Of a stretch of DNA of 64,000 nucleotides, positions 26,572 to 34,272 are shown one piece after another (the first letter of the stretch is position 1; every line of letters begins with the position of its first letter). This stretch comes from Oxalobacteraceae bacterium AB_14 (GTDB lineage: Bacteria > Pseudomonadota > Gammaproteobacteria > Burkholderiales > Burkholderiaceae_D): the NCBI GenBank assembly GCA_000381565.1, contig KB906725.1, forward strand, positions 3,234,377 through 3,298,376. Direction: 5' to 3'. Both the position numbers and the translations under genes were made by a program. The notes under the pieces were generated by a model, which saw nothing but the letters and a program-made list of their open reading frames with translations, ran no database searches and was not told where the DNA came from.

Positions 26572-28302
26572 ATGTTCAAGAATTTACTCATCAAGTGGAA
26601 GCTTGCCGTGCTGGTGGCGATCATGATGCTGGCGTTGCTGGTGGTGGGCGCGGCGGGCTACGCCGGCATCGTCAAGGTCGGCGGCGCCGTCGACGAAATC
26701 GGCTTGGTGCGGCTGCCATCGATCCAGGGCTTGCTGGCGATGAGCGAAGGCCAGACGGCGGTGGCGGCGGCCACGCTGTATGCGGCGGTCTACGAAAACG
26801 AATATCGCTCGCAGGATAAATTCAGCGAAGCGCAGCAGCTGCGCAGGAAAGCCTGGGCCAATATCGATGCCGGCTGGAAGCGTTACGAACCGCTGCCGCA
26901 GACGGCCGAGGAAGCGGTGATGTGGAAGCAGTTCACCGGCGAATGGACCGCGTGGAAAGCGGTGGACGACAAGATCGGCTCCATCGTCGGCGCCATGGCC
27001 GCCAACAAGGACGAGCAAAAGCAGAAGGATCTGTTTGTCGATTTCTATGCGCAGTACCAGTTGTCGCGCCCCTTGTTCCTGAAGGCCGAGGCGACGCTGA
27101 TGAAGATAGAAAAACTCAACGAGGACATCGCGGCGACCAGTGTGGAAGAGGGCGCTGCGGCGATCTCGCGCGCCGAATGGGCGATGGTGGCGTCGGGCGT
27201 GATCGCGGCGCTGGTGGCGATCGGCTGCGCGGCCTACATCACGGCGGCGATCACCACGCCGATCAATGAGGCGGTGCGCGTGGCGCAGACGGTGGCGTCG
27301 GGCGACCTGACCAGCCGGATCGAGATCGACAGCAGCGAGGAAACCGGCCAGTTGCTGCAGGCGCTCAAGGATATGAACACCAGCCTGATACGCATCGTCG
27401 GCCAGGTGCGCGGCGGGACCGAAACGATAGCGACGGCGTCGACGCAGATCGCCAGCGGCAACCTGGACCTGTCCTCGCGCACCGAGGAGCAGGCCAGTTC
27501 GCTGGAGGAGACCGCGTCGTCGATGGAGGAGCTGACGTCGACCGTGCGGCAGAATGCGGACAACGCGCGCCAGGCCAACCAGCTGGCGGCGTCGGCGTCC
27601 GGCGTGGCGGTGCGCGGCGGCGACGTGGTGTCGCGCGTGGTGGACACGATGGAGTCGATCAACGCCTCGTCGTCCAAGATCGTCGACATCATCAGCGTGA
27701 TCGACGGCATCGCGTTCCAGACCAACATCCTGGCGCTGAACGCGGCGGTGGAGGCGGCGCGGGCGGGCGAGCAGGGACGCGGCTTTGCGGTGGTGGCGTC
27801 GGAAGTGCGCAACCTGGCGCAGCGCTCGGCCACGGCCGCCAAGGAGATCAAGGAGTTGATCGGCGATTCGGTCGACAAGGTCGGCGCCGGCAGCAAGCTG
27901 GTGGCGGAGGCCGGGGCGACGATGGGCGAAATCGTCTCCAGCGTGCAGCGCGTGACCGACATCATGGGTGAGATCACGCTGGCGACGCAGGAGCAGAGCG
28001 TGGGCATCGACCAGATCAATATGGCGGTGGGCCAGATGGACACGGTGACGCAGCAGAACGCGGCGCTGGTGGAGCAAGCGGCGGCGGCGGCGGCCTCGCT
28101 GCAGGAGCAGGCGGCTGCGCTGGCGGAGGTGGTCAGCGTGTTCAAGCTGGACCAGGCGGCGGCGCCGCGTCCGCAGGCGATGGCGCGGCGGCAGGCCCGC
28201 GTGGCGGCGCCGGCCGCGCGTCCGGCGCTGAAGACTGCGGCGGCCAGGGCCCCGGCGCGCCAGGCCGCCACCGTGGCGGGCGACGACTGGGAAGAGTTCT
28301 AA
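26572..28302 (+). CDS. Methyl-accepting chemotaxis protein
   Basis: 576 aa. A first membrane helix (residues 9-31) is followed by a four-helix-bundle ligand domain (about 32-205), a second helix (VASGVIAALVAIGCAAYITAA), a HAMP domain and the signalling domain. Its hairpin tip reads IISVIDGIAFQTNILALNAA, the conserved CheA/CheW contact, followed by VEAARAGEQGRGFAVVASEVR. The protein ends DDWEEF, like the pentapeptide that tethers CheR/CheB in high-abundance receptors. AGGGGTAG precedes the ATG. The ligand is unknown. Confidence 0.95.
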   Translation: MFKNLLIKWKLAVLVAIMMLALLVVGAAGYAGIVKVGGAVDEIGLVRLPSIQGLLAMSEGQTAVAAATLYAAVYENEYRSQDKFSEAQQLRRKAWANIDAGWKRYEPLPQTAEEAVMWKQFTGEWTAWKAVDDKIGSIVGAMAANKDEQKQKDLFVDFYAQYQLSRPLFLKAEATLMKIEKLNEDIAATSVEEGAAAISRAEWAMVASGVIAALVAIGCAAYITAAITTPINEAVRVAQTVASGDLTSRIEIDSSEETGQLLQALKDMNTSLIRIVGQVRGGTETIATASTQIASGNLDLSSRTEEQASSLEETASSMEELTSTVRQNADNARQANQLAASASGVAVRGGDVVSRVVDTMESINASSSKIVDIISVIDGIAFQTNILALNAAVEAARAGEQGRGFAVVASEVRNLAQRSATAAKEIKELIGDSVDKVGAGSKLVAEAGATMGEIVSSVQRVTDIMGEITLATQEQSVGIDQINMAVGQMDTVTQQNAALVEQAAAAAASLQEQAAALAEVVSVFKLDQAAAPRPQAMARRQARVAAPAARPALKTAAARAPARQAATVAGDDWEEF

Positions 28303-28512
28303 CAAAAAAGTGAGCCACCGTCTGGCGCAGCGGCAAGGTCAGGCGGCCTCCGGGACTTTTTTTTTGATGTGACTCAATCGTAGCGGAGGTTGTCGATGCT
28401 ACGTTTGCAGCTCGAACATGTGGCCACGAGGTGCGAACATGCCTTCCGTTGACAATACCTGTAGTGACCTGCAATCGAAACGGGGACGACCAGCAATCCA
28501 GCCGGTTTTCGG

Positions 28513-28532
28513 CCAGGAATAACTGCGACTGA
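28513..28532 (-). repeat. Transposon-end site, left copy 2
   Basis: CCAGGAATAACTGCGACTGA matches 28608-28627 at 18 of 20 positions in the same orientation. Probably a transposase binding site. Confidence 0.6.
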
Positions 28533-28604
28533 AGACCCCCACAAACCAGCATTCGCTGCGAATGAACCTGCACTTAGCCGCGCCGATCTGCACTCCATCG
28601 GCGC

Positions 28605-28628
28605 GAACCAGGATTATCTGCGACTGAC
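28605..28628 (-). repeat. Transposon-end site, left copy 1
   Basis: Its reverse complement differs from 34969-34992 at only two of 24 bases. It lies 36 bp from the end of the first cargo gene. Confidence 0.7.
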
Positions 28629-28663
28629 GTTTTTCTTTACTGAACGCGACGGCTCACCGGCCG

Positions 28664-28810
28664 TCACTCGACCACCTTCATGCCAAAGCAGTCGTCATCG
28701 TCGAAGCCGCTGCCTACGAAGCAGTTGCGACGCTGGATACCAGTTGCACAGCGAACCTCGACTTCGACCTTGTTCTTGAAGCGGCGCGGGTCATCATTGA
28801 ACGTCGGCAT
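28664..28810 (-). CDS. Small hypothetical cargo protein (48 aa)
   Basis: ATG 28810 reads a 48-aa acidic protein: MPTFNDDPRRFKNKVEVEV, then RCATGIQRRNCFVGSGFDDD and DCFGMKVVE. Three cysteines and a balanced, non-repetitive composition suggest a real gene. No ribosome site is obvious just before the ATG; the frame is closed by a TAA about 40 bp upstream. It is the outermost cargo gene at the left end. No family recognised. Confidence 0.5.
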   Translation of the reverse strand: MPTFNDDPRRFKNKVEVEVRCATGIQRRNCFVGSGFDDDDCFGMKVVE

Positions 28811-28897
28811 ACGCTCGCTGGGCTCGAACCATTGGGGTTGGCCCTCTTAATGCCCCAGGCCCGTCTAGCGGGCCGTGGGTACTTCTGTCGCCGGAAA

Positions 28898-29086
28898 TTA
28901 GTACCGGGACGGTGGTGGTATATCTTGCGTCCACGCCATCGTGTAGTGCATGATCGGATATTGCGCTTCGTCTTTACCTGCGGACGTTTCAATCATCACC
29001 CAGCCTTGCGCGATCAACTCATTTGCATCCTGCGCATCACGTGCGACACACACTTTCTTAACCTGCCCCAAATCAATGCTTGCCAT
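28898..29086 (-). CDS. Small hypothetical cargo protein (62 aa)
   Basis: ATG 29086 follows GGAG at 5 bp. The protein (MASIDLGQVKKVCVARDAQD, ANELIAQGWVMIETSAGKDE, ending AMAWTQDIPPPSRY-like) has the look of short DUF-type proteins common in phages and genomic islands, with a compact alpha/beta pattern and no membrane segment. Function unknown. Confidence 0.65.
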   Translation of the reverse strand: MASIDLGQVKKVCVARDAQDANELIAQGWVMIETSAGKDEAQYPIMHYTMAWTQDIPPPSRY

Positions 29087-29131
29087 ATCGACTCCATGAT
29101 TAGGGTGATACCATGTCTACCCTCTCAATGC

Positions 29132-29154
29132 AAAAGCCCCGCTGGTGGCGGGGC
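29132..29154 (-). terminator. Terminator-like hairpin after the small membrane protein gene
   Basis: On the minus strand GCCCCGC pairs with GCGGGGC around CACCA and is followed by TTTT. It is part of a block repeated, in diverged form, at 30263-30304. Confidence 0.6.
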
Positions 29155-29184
29155 GATGGGTGCAGCAGCGGCATTCTCCTATGT

Positions 29185-29367
29185 TTATCGTTTAATCAGA
29201 GCGGCCCAGAGCTGCTTTCCAAACTGTACAGCCATTACCTTTTCGCGCCCCCTGGGACCGAAGCAGTCAATGGCGAAAAATCCGACCGCTACCATTGCTG
29301 CGGTGATAAAGAACCCACGTTCAAAAACTTCCGCGAAGACTGCCACGAACAACAAAATTTTGAGCAC
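29185..29367 (-). CDS. Small hypothetical membrane protein (60 aa)
   Basis: GTG 29367 reads MLKILLFVAVFAEVFERGFF, then ITAAMVAVGFFAIDCFGPRG and a basic tail. Two membrane helices are likely. No strong ribosome site is seen before the GTG, and the frame stays open 25 codons further upstream to a TAG, so the start is uncertain. A terminator-like hairpin follows. Function unknown. Confidence 0.5.
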   Translation of the reverse strand: MLKILLFVAVFAEVFERGFFITAAMVAVGFFAIDCFGPRGREKVMAVQFGKQLWAALIKR

Positions 29368-29439
29368 GATCTTGACTGCATGTACGAAGAAGCAATTCGC
29401 AGCGTGGGGATATGCACCACAGAGGCGCAGTGCTGAAAG

Positions 29440-29583
29440 CTATCCGGTGCTTCCCCTAGCTTCGTGCGGCTCCTTCGCGACCGCAGGCGCTGGTGGACAA
29501 AGTGAACAGCGTAACTGGTCGCCGTGCTGTTCATGCACAGTACGCCTTTTGCACTTCGCACAGTGACGGAGCTTTGGCGGCAT
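29440..29583 (-). CDS. Small zinc-ribbon protein (47 aa)
   Basis: ATG 29583 stands 7-8 bp after GAGAGG. The protein reads MPPKLRHCAKCKRRTVHEQH then GDQLRCSLCPPAPAVAKEPH. Two CxxC knuckles (HCAKCK and RCSLCP) 16 residues apart form a classic zinc ribbon. Such mini zinc-ribbons are common in phage and island gene sets and may bind nucleic acid. It lies 12 bp after the lipoprotein gene on the same strand. Confidence 0.65.
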   Translation of the reverse strand: MPPKLRHCAKCKRRTVHEQHGDQLRCSLCPPAPAVAKEPHEARGSTG

Positions 29584-29595
29584 ACGTTTTTCCTC

Positions 29596-29904
29596 TCATG
29601 GACACTTGTACGCATCAGCTTGCGCATATGGCAAGCTAATGCCATGCTCGGCAACTACGGCTGTCGGCACATAGGCGTTGCCATTCAGCGCAGCTACTTC
29701 ATTGCGAACTTTTGTCAACATATCGCGCCGACCTTCGGAGACACTGCTGTAAAACATACCGCCCGTCACCTCAACAACCCGTATAAATTTGCACGTCGTT
29801 GAGTCATTCGGCTGGATTTGGCGAACTTGCAAACCCTCTGGCGTAATGGGAGCAGCTGAACAACCAGCCAGCAGCGCGCCAGCAATAAAAATGAGTGGTT
29901 TCAA
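29596..29904 (-). CDS. DUF4156-like lipoprotein
   Basis: 102 aa from TTG 29904, with AGGAAA about 6 bp upstream; no ATG is available. The lipobox LLAGCSA puts the lipidated Cys at 15. The mature part (TTCKFIRVVEVTGG, SSVSEGRRDMLTKVRNEVAA, LNGNAYVPTAVV) matches the DUF4156 / RcsF-like outer-membrane lipoprotein pattern. It is cargo of the element. The role is unknown; related proteins are envelope stress sensors. Confidence 0.75.
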   Translation of the reverse strand: MKPLIFIAGALLAGCSAAPITPEGLQVRQIQPNDSTTCKFIRVVEVTGGMFYSSVSEGRRDMLTKVRNEVAALNGNAYVPTAVVAEHGISLPYAQADAYKCP

Positions 29905-29926
29905 AACGTTTTCCTGTGTTCAGACG

Positions 29927-30187
29927 CTAGCGCATCTCGCGCTTGGCGCGGATCTCATCGAGCGTCATATAGAGTGCGGCGAATTTGATTGCTTCGAGTG
30001 CCGACCATATCGAAACGACGGCCTGGCTGCGTTGCCCCTCGGAGTCCACGAAGTAGCCGACATAGTGATCCCCATCGATCCATACGAAATCGATGTCGGC
30101 AGCGTAATGCCGGCGGTGGCGAACTCGGATAATCTTGCTCTCATCAGTCTCTTCGACCTCCAAGTCTTCCAAGTCATCAAGCGACAT
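29927..30187 (-). CDS. Hypothetical acidic cargo protein (86 aa)
   Basis: ATG 30187 reads MSLDDLEDLEVEETDESKII and continues RVRHRRHYAADIDFVWIDGD, HYVGYFVDSEGQRSQAVVSI, to a helical end. The start lies inside the tail of a tiny overlapping frame that begins MSEKKQDPQSSDVA, so translation may be coupled. It starts 23 bp upstream of the lipoprotein gene. No family recognised. Confidence 0.6.
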   Translation of the reverse strand: MSLDDLEDLEVEETDESKIIRVRHRRHYAADIDFVWIDGDHYVGYFVDSEGQRSQAVVSIWSALEAIKFAALYMTLDEIRAKREMR

Positions 30188-30268
30188 CAGACGATTGCGG
30201 ATCTTGTTTTTTTTCGCTCATGCTTTTCCCGCTACAAGGCGGCCTTTCAAGCGGGGCGTGCACCATGC

Positions 30269-30397
30269 CTACCCTCTCATCGCCAAAACCGCGTCTGGCG
30301 CGGTCTGGATCGTTCTTTGGGCTATTTCCATGATTGCCGCAGTTACGCGCAGCAAATGGCGGATTTGTTCCGGCTTGAGGACGGCAGCTTGAGGCAT
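30269..30397 (-). CDS. Small hypothetical cargo protein (42 aa)
   Basis: ATG 30397 follows GGGAG at 7 bp, the best ribosome site in this cluster. The protein reads MPQAAVLKPEQIRHLLRVTA then AIMEIAQRTIQTAPDAVLAM and RG, mostly helical. The KPEQIRHLLRVTAA segment recalls the start of the catalytic region of some tyrosine integrases, so it could be an integrase scrap, but the start and ribosome site look intact. A perfect palindrome lies 19 bp upstream. Confidence 0.5.
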   Translation of the reverse strand: MPQAAVLKPEQIRHLLRVTAAIMEIAQRTIQTAPDAVLAMRG

Positions 30398-30415
30398 CGT
30401 TGTCTCCCGAATTAA

Positions 30416-30429
30416 GTCCGAAATCGGAC
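30416..30429. promoter_or_regulatory. Perfect palindrome GTCCGA-AA-TCGGAC upstream of the 42-aa gene
   Basis: Two 6-bp arms around AA, 19 bp before the ATG at 30397. The position suits an operator. Confidence 0.35.
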
Positions 30430-30530
30430 GGAATCAGAGAGACTTTGTTGCTGGCGTCTTTTTCAAGCATGCCATCGGCTTTCTGCGGGTTATCGTAAAG
30501 AGAGAGCCCGCTTCGTGACCGAACCCATAC

Positions 30531-30812
30531 CTATAAGCGCCCAGGCCAGCGCCGGGCGACATGCTGCACCCGCAGCACCTCGACCACGTTCCCGCGCACC
30601 CGGTAGGGAACGATGTAATTGGGATGGATAACCAGCTCGCGAGTCCCGATCACCCGGCCGGGCCGGCCCATGCCCGGATACTCGGTCAGGCTGTTCGTTT
30701 TGGCCCGAATCTCCAAGGCAAACGATCTTGCTCGTTCAGGATTGTCCTTCTCGATGTACTCCACGATGGCGACGAGGTTGGCCAGCGCGGTCTTGGTCCA
30801 CTTAACCACCAT
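30531..30812 (-). CDS. parE: RelE/ParE-family toxin
   Basis: 93 aa from ATG 30812, which overlaps the antitoxin stop by 11 bp. VVKWTKTALANLVAIVEYIE, the ALEIRAKTNSLTEYPGMGRP helix-loop, and GTRELVIHPNYIVPYRV with VEVLRVQHVARRWP fit ParE toxins, which poison DNA gyrase, more than mRNA-cleaving RelE. With the RHH protein upstream it forms a type II toxin-antitoxin pair carried by the element. Confidence 0.88.
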   Translation of the reverse strand: MVVKWTKTALANLVAIVEYIEKDNPERARSFALEIRAKTNSLTEYPGMGRPGRVIGTRELVIHPNYIVPYRVRGNVVEVLRVQHVARRWPGRL

Positions 30813-31047
30813 ATTTTGCGAAGAAAGCATTCACGTCGCCGTCACTGGCGAACTCACCGCGATCCGCTTCGGCGACGCCTTCCTCGATGTCCTGAATCTG
30901 CCAGGCTTGCGCGTCCACGTACTCGCGCAGCGCGGCGACGGTGATCGCGCTCTTGTTTCGACCTGTCGCCTCTATGAGCTTGTCGAGCTGCCCGGCCAGG
31001 TCTGCCGGCAGGCGGACGGTCATGGGCTTGTCAGTGCTGGGTTTCAT
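30802..31047 (-). CDS. Ribbon-helix-helix (CopG/ParD-type) antitoxin
   Basis: 81 aa from ATG 31047 (an ATG at 31056 is also possible). KPMTVRLPADLAGQLDKLIE gives the RHH strand and helix 1, and RNKSAITVAALREYVDAQAW helix 2. The acidic C-terminus (DIEEGVAEADRGEFASDGDV) would wrap the toxin. It overlaps the toxin gene and probably represses the pair from the 250-bp gap upstream. Confidence 0.86.
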   Translation of the reverse strand: MKPSTDKPMTVRLPADLAGQLDKLIEATGRNKSAITVAALREYVDAQAWQIQDIEEGVAEADRGEFASDGDVNAFFAKYGG

Positions 31048-31297
31048 GATTTGCATTGGATTAAGATATTTGTAAGACATACTCAGTGTACGTATTACAG
31101 CCGCAATGTCAAACCGTTTTACGCGCTGGCGACCGCTACCGCCCATTTCGGCAACGTCCATAAAACGAGGGTTTATTGGACTCCCGCGCGCGGCCGGCGT
31201 GCGGCGGGCATCTCAAGCACAGCGACAATCCATAATCCCTATCCAATATTCAAAGTCCAGCTATACTGAGTTTTCGTGATTAATTGGACAAGTCGCT

Positions 31298-31873
31298 ATG
31301 CTGATCGGCTACGCCCGCGCCTCGACCGACGACCAGAACCTGGACTTGCAGCGCGATGCGTTGCAGGCGGCCGGCTGCGAGCGGGTCTTCGAGGACATGG
31401 TGAGCGGTGCCAGGTCGGACCGCACCGGGCTGGCCACCCTCATGAGCATGCTGCGCGCCGGCGACACGGTGGTCATCTGGCGGCTGGACCGGCTGGGTCG
31501 GTCGCTCAAGAACCTCATCGAGCTGGTCGAGCGGTTGGAGGCCGCCAAGGTCGGGCTGCGCAGCTTGCAAGAGAACATCGACACCACATCGAGCGGTGGC
31601 AAGCTGGTCTTTCACCTGTTCGGCGCACTGGCCGAGTTCGAGCGCAATCTGATCCGCGAGCGCACGCAGGCCGGGCTGCTCGCGGCGCGTGCGCGCGGCC
31701 GCATGGGCGGACGGCCGAAGCGCCTCGATCCGGCCAAGCTCGCGCTGGCCCTGAAACTGCACCGGGAGCGAAACCATACCGTTGAGGAAATCTGCAAGAT
31801 GATGGGGATATCCAAATCCACGCTCTACAATTACCTCGACAAGGCTGACAGTGATGGCGGCCGGGTGGCGTAA
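31298..31873 (+). CDS. Serine recombinase / resolvase (TniR/TnpR type)
   Basis: 191 aa. MLIGYARASTDDQNLDLQRD has the catalytic Ser9. WRLDRLGRSLKNLIELVERL and HLFGALAEFERNLIRERTQAGL complete the resolvase domain, and a C-terminal helix-turn-helix (TVEEICKMMGISKSTLYNYL) binds DNA. It resolves cointegrates formed in replicative transposition. It overlaps the transposase start by 20 bp. The 250 bp upstream, holding several TCCAAT/ATTGGAC half-sites, are the natural place for its res site. Confidence 0.94.
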   Translation: MLIGYARASTDDQNLDLQRDALQAAGCERVFEDMVSGARSDRTGLATLMSMLRAGDTVVIWRLDRLGRSLKNLIELVERLEAAKVGLRSLQENIDTTSSGGKLVFHLFGALAEFERNLIRERTQAGLLAARARGRMGGRPKRLDPAKLALALKLHRERNHTVEEICKMMGISKSTLYNYLDKADSDGGRVA

Positions 31874-33347
31874 GCAGATATCGGTCGAATCGCTGCTGCA
31901 ATTGCGGCAGCGGCTCGACCGTCTGCCGTACAAAAGTTCAGAGCGCGCCGCCCAGGTGCGCGCGATGTCCGAGCTGTACGGCATCTCCACTTCGACGGTA
32001 TATCGCGCTCTGACGGAATTTTTGAAACCTCGCGTGGTCCACCGCACCGATCACGGCAAGCCGCGCGTGCTGCCGAAATCGGAGCTTGAGCGCTACTGTG
32101 AGCTGGTCGCCGCCCTCAAGCTGCGCACCACCAACAAGCAGGGCCGCCATCTGTCCACGAAGCGCGCCATCGAGCTTCTGGAGGAATATGGCATCGAGAC
32201 GGCGCAAGGGCTGGTACGCGCGCCCAAAGGCGTGCTGACACGCAGCACCGTCAACCAGTACCTCACGCTATGGCACCTCGACCAGCCGCGTCTGCGCCGG
32301 CAGCCGCCAGCGGTACGCTTCCAGGCAGAACACAGCAACGACTGCTGGCAGTTCGATATGTCGCCGTCCGACCTCAAGCGGATCGACCGGCCGGACTGGG
32401 TGGAGCCTGGCAAGGGCGAACCGACGCTGATGCTGTACAGCGTCGTTGACGACCGCAGCGGTGTGCCATACCAGGAGTACCGCTGCGTCTATGGCGAGGA
32501 CGCCGAATCGGCGCTGCGCTTCCTGTTCAACGCGATGGCAGCGAAGGCGGACCCCGAATATCCATTCCAGGGCCGGCCGCTGATGATCTACCTGGACAAC
32601 GGCCCGGTCGCCAAGAACCGGGTTTTTCAGAACGTGATGCAAGCGCTGGGCATCGAGTGGATGACGCACATCCCTGCCGGCAAGGACGGCGAGCGCGTCA
32701 CGGCGCGCTCCAAGGGAAAGGTCGAACGGCCGTTTCGTACGGTGAAGGAAGCCCACGAGACGCTGTACCACTTCCACAAGCCAGAGACCGAACAGCAGGC
32801 CAACGAGTGGTTGTTGCGCTACCTGATGCGCTACATCCGCCAGGATCACCGCTCCGAACCGCATTCGCGCATCGAGGACTGGCTCGCCAACTTCCCGAGC
32901 GGCGGCATCCGGGAGATGTGCGCGTGGGCGCAGTACTGCCGCTTCGCCCGCGAGCCGGAACGGCGCCGGGTGGGCGTGGACGCGCGCGTGTCGGTCGAGG
33001 GCACCAGCTACGAAGTCGAGCCGGACATGGCTGGCGAATACGTGCTGCTGCTGTGGGGGCTGTTCGACAATGAATTGTACGTCGAGTACGAGGGCGTGCG
33101 CACCGGCCCATACTATCCGGTCGCCGGGCCGATCCCGTTGAACCGCTACCGCGCCTTCAAGCGCGGCGTGGCCGACGCGCGCGCCGACCGTATCCGCAGT
33201 CTGGCCGACCAACTCAAGCTGCCCATCGAGGCGCTGGCCGGCAAGGAGCCGCACCTGGCTCCACTGAATCTACCAGGCGAATTGCCAATCCAGCCCTTCG
33301 ACGCCGAGGCGCACGAATTCCATTTTGCGAACGTCATCGCCGCCTAG
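31854..33347 (+). CDS. DDE transposase (Mu/TniA-IS481-like), truncated by an amber codon
   Basis: 497 aa from ATG 31854. N-terminal helix-turn-helix domains (AMSELYGISTSTVYRALTEF; STKRAIELLEEYG) precede an rve catalytic core: Asp in CWQFDMSPSD, Asp in MIYLDNGPVAKN and Glu in SKGKVERPFRTVKEAHE. A Mu-type beta-barrel follows. The frame is cut by TAG at 33345-33347, but the same frame continues as plausible protein for 54 codons (LAIADERARPLAKLSQEDRA to RDYFRNKKTGEDHAS) and ends at 33512, overlapping the ATPase start. The gene was therefore probably 31854-33512. Confidence 0.88.
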   Translation: MAAGWRKQISVESLLQLRQRLDRLPYKSSERAAQVRAMSELYGISTSTVYRALTEFLKPRVVHRTDHGKPRVLPKSELERYCELVAALKLRTTNKQGRHLSTKRAIELLEEYGIETAQGLVRAPKGVLTRSTVNQYLTLWHLDQPRLRRQPPAVRFQAEHSNDCWQFDMSPSDLKRIDRPDWVEPGKGEPTLMLYSVVDDRSGVPYQEYRCVYGEDAESALRFLFNAMAAKADPEYPFQGRPLMIYLDNGPVAKNRVFQNVMQALGIEWMTHIPAGKDGERVTARSKGKVERPFRTVKEAHETLYHFHKPETEQQANEWLLRYLMRYIRQDHRSEPHSRIEDWLANFPSGGIREMCAWAQYCRFAREPERRRVGVDARVSVEGTSYEVEPDMAGEYVLLLWGLFDNELYVEYEGVRTGPYYPVAGPIPLNRYRAFKRGVADARADRIRSLADQLKLPIEALAGKEPHLAPLNLPGELPIQPFDAEAHEFHFANVIAA

Positions 33348-33501
33348 CTCGCGATTGCGGACGAGCGGGCCAGGCCGCTGGCCAAGCTGTCGCAGGAGGA
33401 TCGCGCCGTCATCGACCAGGTGCTGAGCGAGACGCTAACACGCAGCGTCGTGCTCGCGCGCATACGAGATTATTTCCGAAACAAGAAGACTGGAGAGGAC
33501 C

Positions 33502-34264
33502 ATGCGAGTTGAAGTGATGCAGTACTACGGGCTGACACAGCCGCTCAGCCAGGCCGGCTACCACGAAACCGACCACCACAAGCAGCTGATCAAGGACATC
33601 AAGGGCGCGGTCCTTGAGGGGCGGCTGATCGCCCTGTGCGGTGTAGTCGGGAGCGGCAAGACCGTCACGCTGCGCCGCCCTCGACAGATTTTGAAAGACG
33701 AGAACCGCGTGGCCGTCGCCAAGTCTCTGTCCGTGGAAAAGCATAGCATCAAGCTGGCCACCCTGATCTCCACGCTCTACTACGACCTGACGCAGGACAA
33801 GCAGGTGCAAATTCCCAAGCAGAGCGAGAAGCGCGAACGCGAATTGCAGGAAATCGTCAAAAAGGGGAAGCGGCCGGTGGCGTTGTTCGTCGACGAGGCA
33901 CACGACCTGAACGGCCACACCCTCATCGGCCTCAAGCGCCTGATGGAAGTGGTCGAGGACGCGGGCGGCCGACTGTCCGTGATCCTGGCCGGCCATCCGA
34001 AGCTTGCACCTGACCCTGGCGCTGGAAGCAGGCTACCAGACCGGCGAGGAGCCCGTCACGGCCGCGCTCGTGGAAACCGTGCTGTCGCGCCAGTTGGACG
34101 ATCTGGAGCCGACCTTGACCCGCCATGGGTACCGGCTGAAGGACATGGTCGAACAATTCGACGCCAAGCCTGCGGAAATCCGCGCGCTGTTCAACAACAA
34201 ACTCGAACCGGCGCGCACAGCGGAGCTGCGCGACCGGATGCGTGCTGCTGGACTGCCCATCTGA
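33502..34264 (+). pseudogene. Transposition helper ATPase (ExeA/TniB-like), internal deletion with frameshift
   Basis: From ATG 33502: MRVEVMQYYGLTQPLSQAGY, Walker A CGVVGSGKTVTL and Walker B VALFVDEAHDLNG, up to SVILAGHPKL at about 33999. There the sequence jumps, in another frame, to HLTLALEAGYQTGEEPVTAA and the C-terminal SRQLDDLEPTLTRHGYRLKD, ending TGA at 34264. The arginine-finger region normally between these parts (about 60-70 residues in relatives, from memory) is missing. The formal frame from 33502 runs on to 34845 through the next gene because both share phase. Confidence 0.8.
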
Positions 34265-34272
34265 TTCTGCCC

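Larger units (their letters stand above)
28303..28663. other. Gene-free stretch: left end of the mobile element
   Basis: No convincing gene lies in these 361 bp; reading frames here are short and arginine/serine rich. It holds three repeat sites matching the right end (28456-28473, 28513-28532, 28608-28627), a 9-bp-stem hairpin (28579-28605, CGCGCCGAT/ATCGGCGCG) and, near 28361, an unpaired T9 run after the chemoreceptor. I interpret it as chromosomal sequence up to about 28450 and the transposon end after that. Confidence 0.5.

Noticed and set aside
28142..28593. Several 60-140-codon frames at the end of the chemoreceptor gene and the left transposon end
   Set aside because: They read through repeat sites and hairpins, with no consistent start or family.
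30177..30470. 97-aa minus-strand frame starting MLEKDASNKVSL
   Set aside because: It overlaps the better supported 42-aa gene with its own ribosome site, and its middle is low quality. Only the last 14 codons (MSEKKQDPQSSDVA) might be a leader for the 86-aa gene.
31150..31297. Exact res site of the resolvase
   Set aside because: Several TCCAAT/ATTGGAC half-sites are present, but no clear three-subsite arrangement could be drawn by eye, so no coordinates are claimed.
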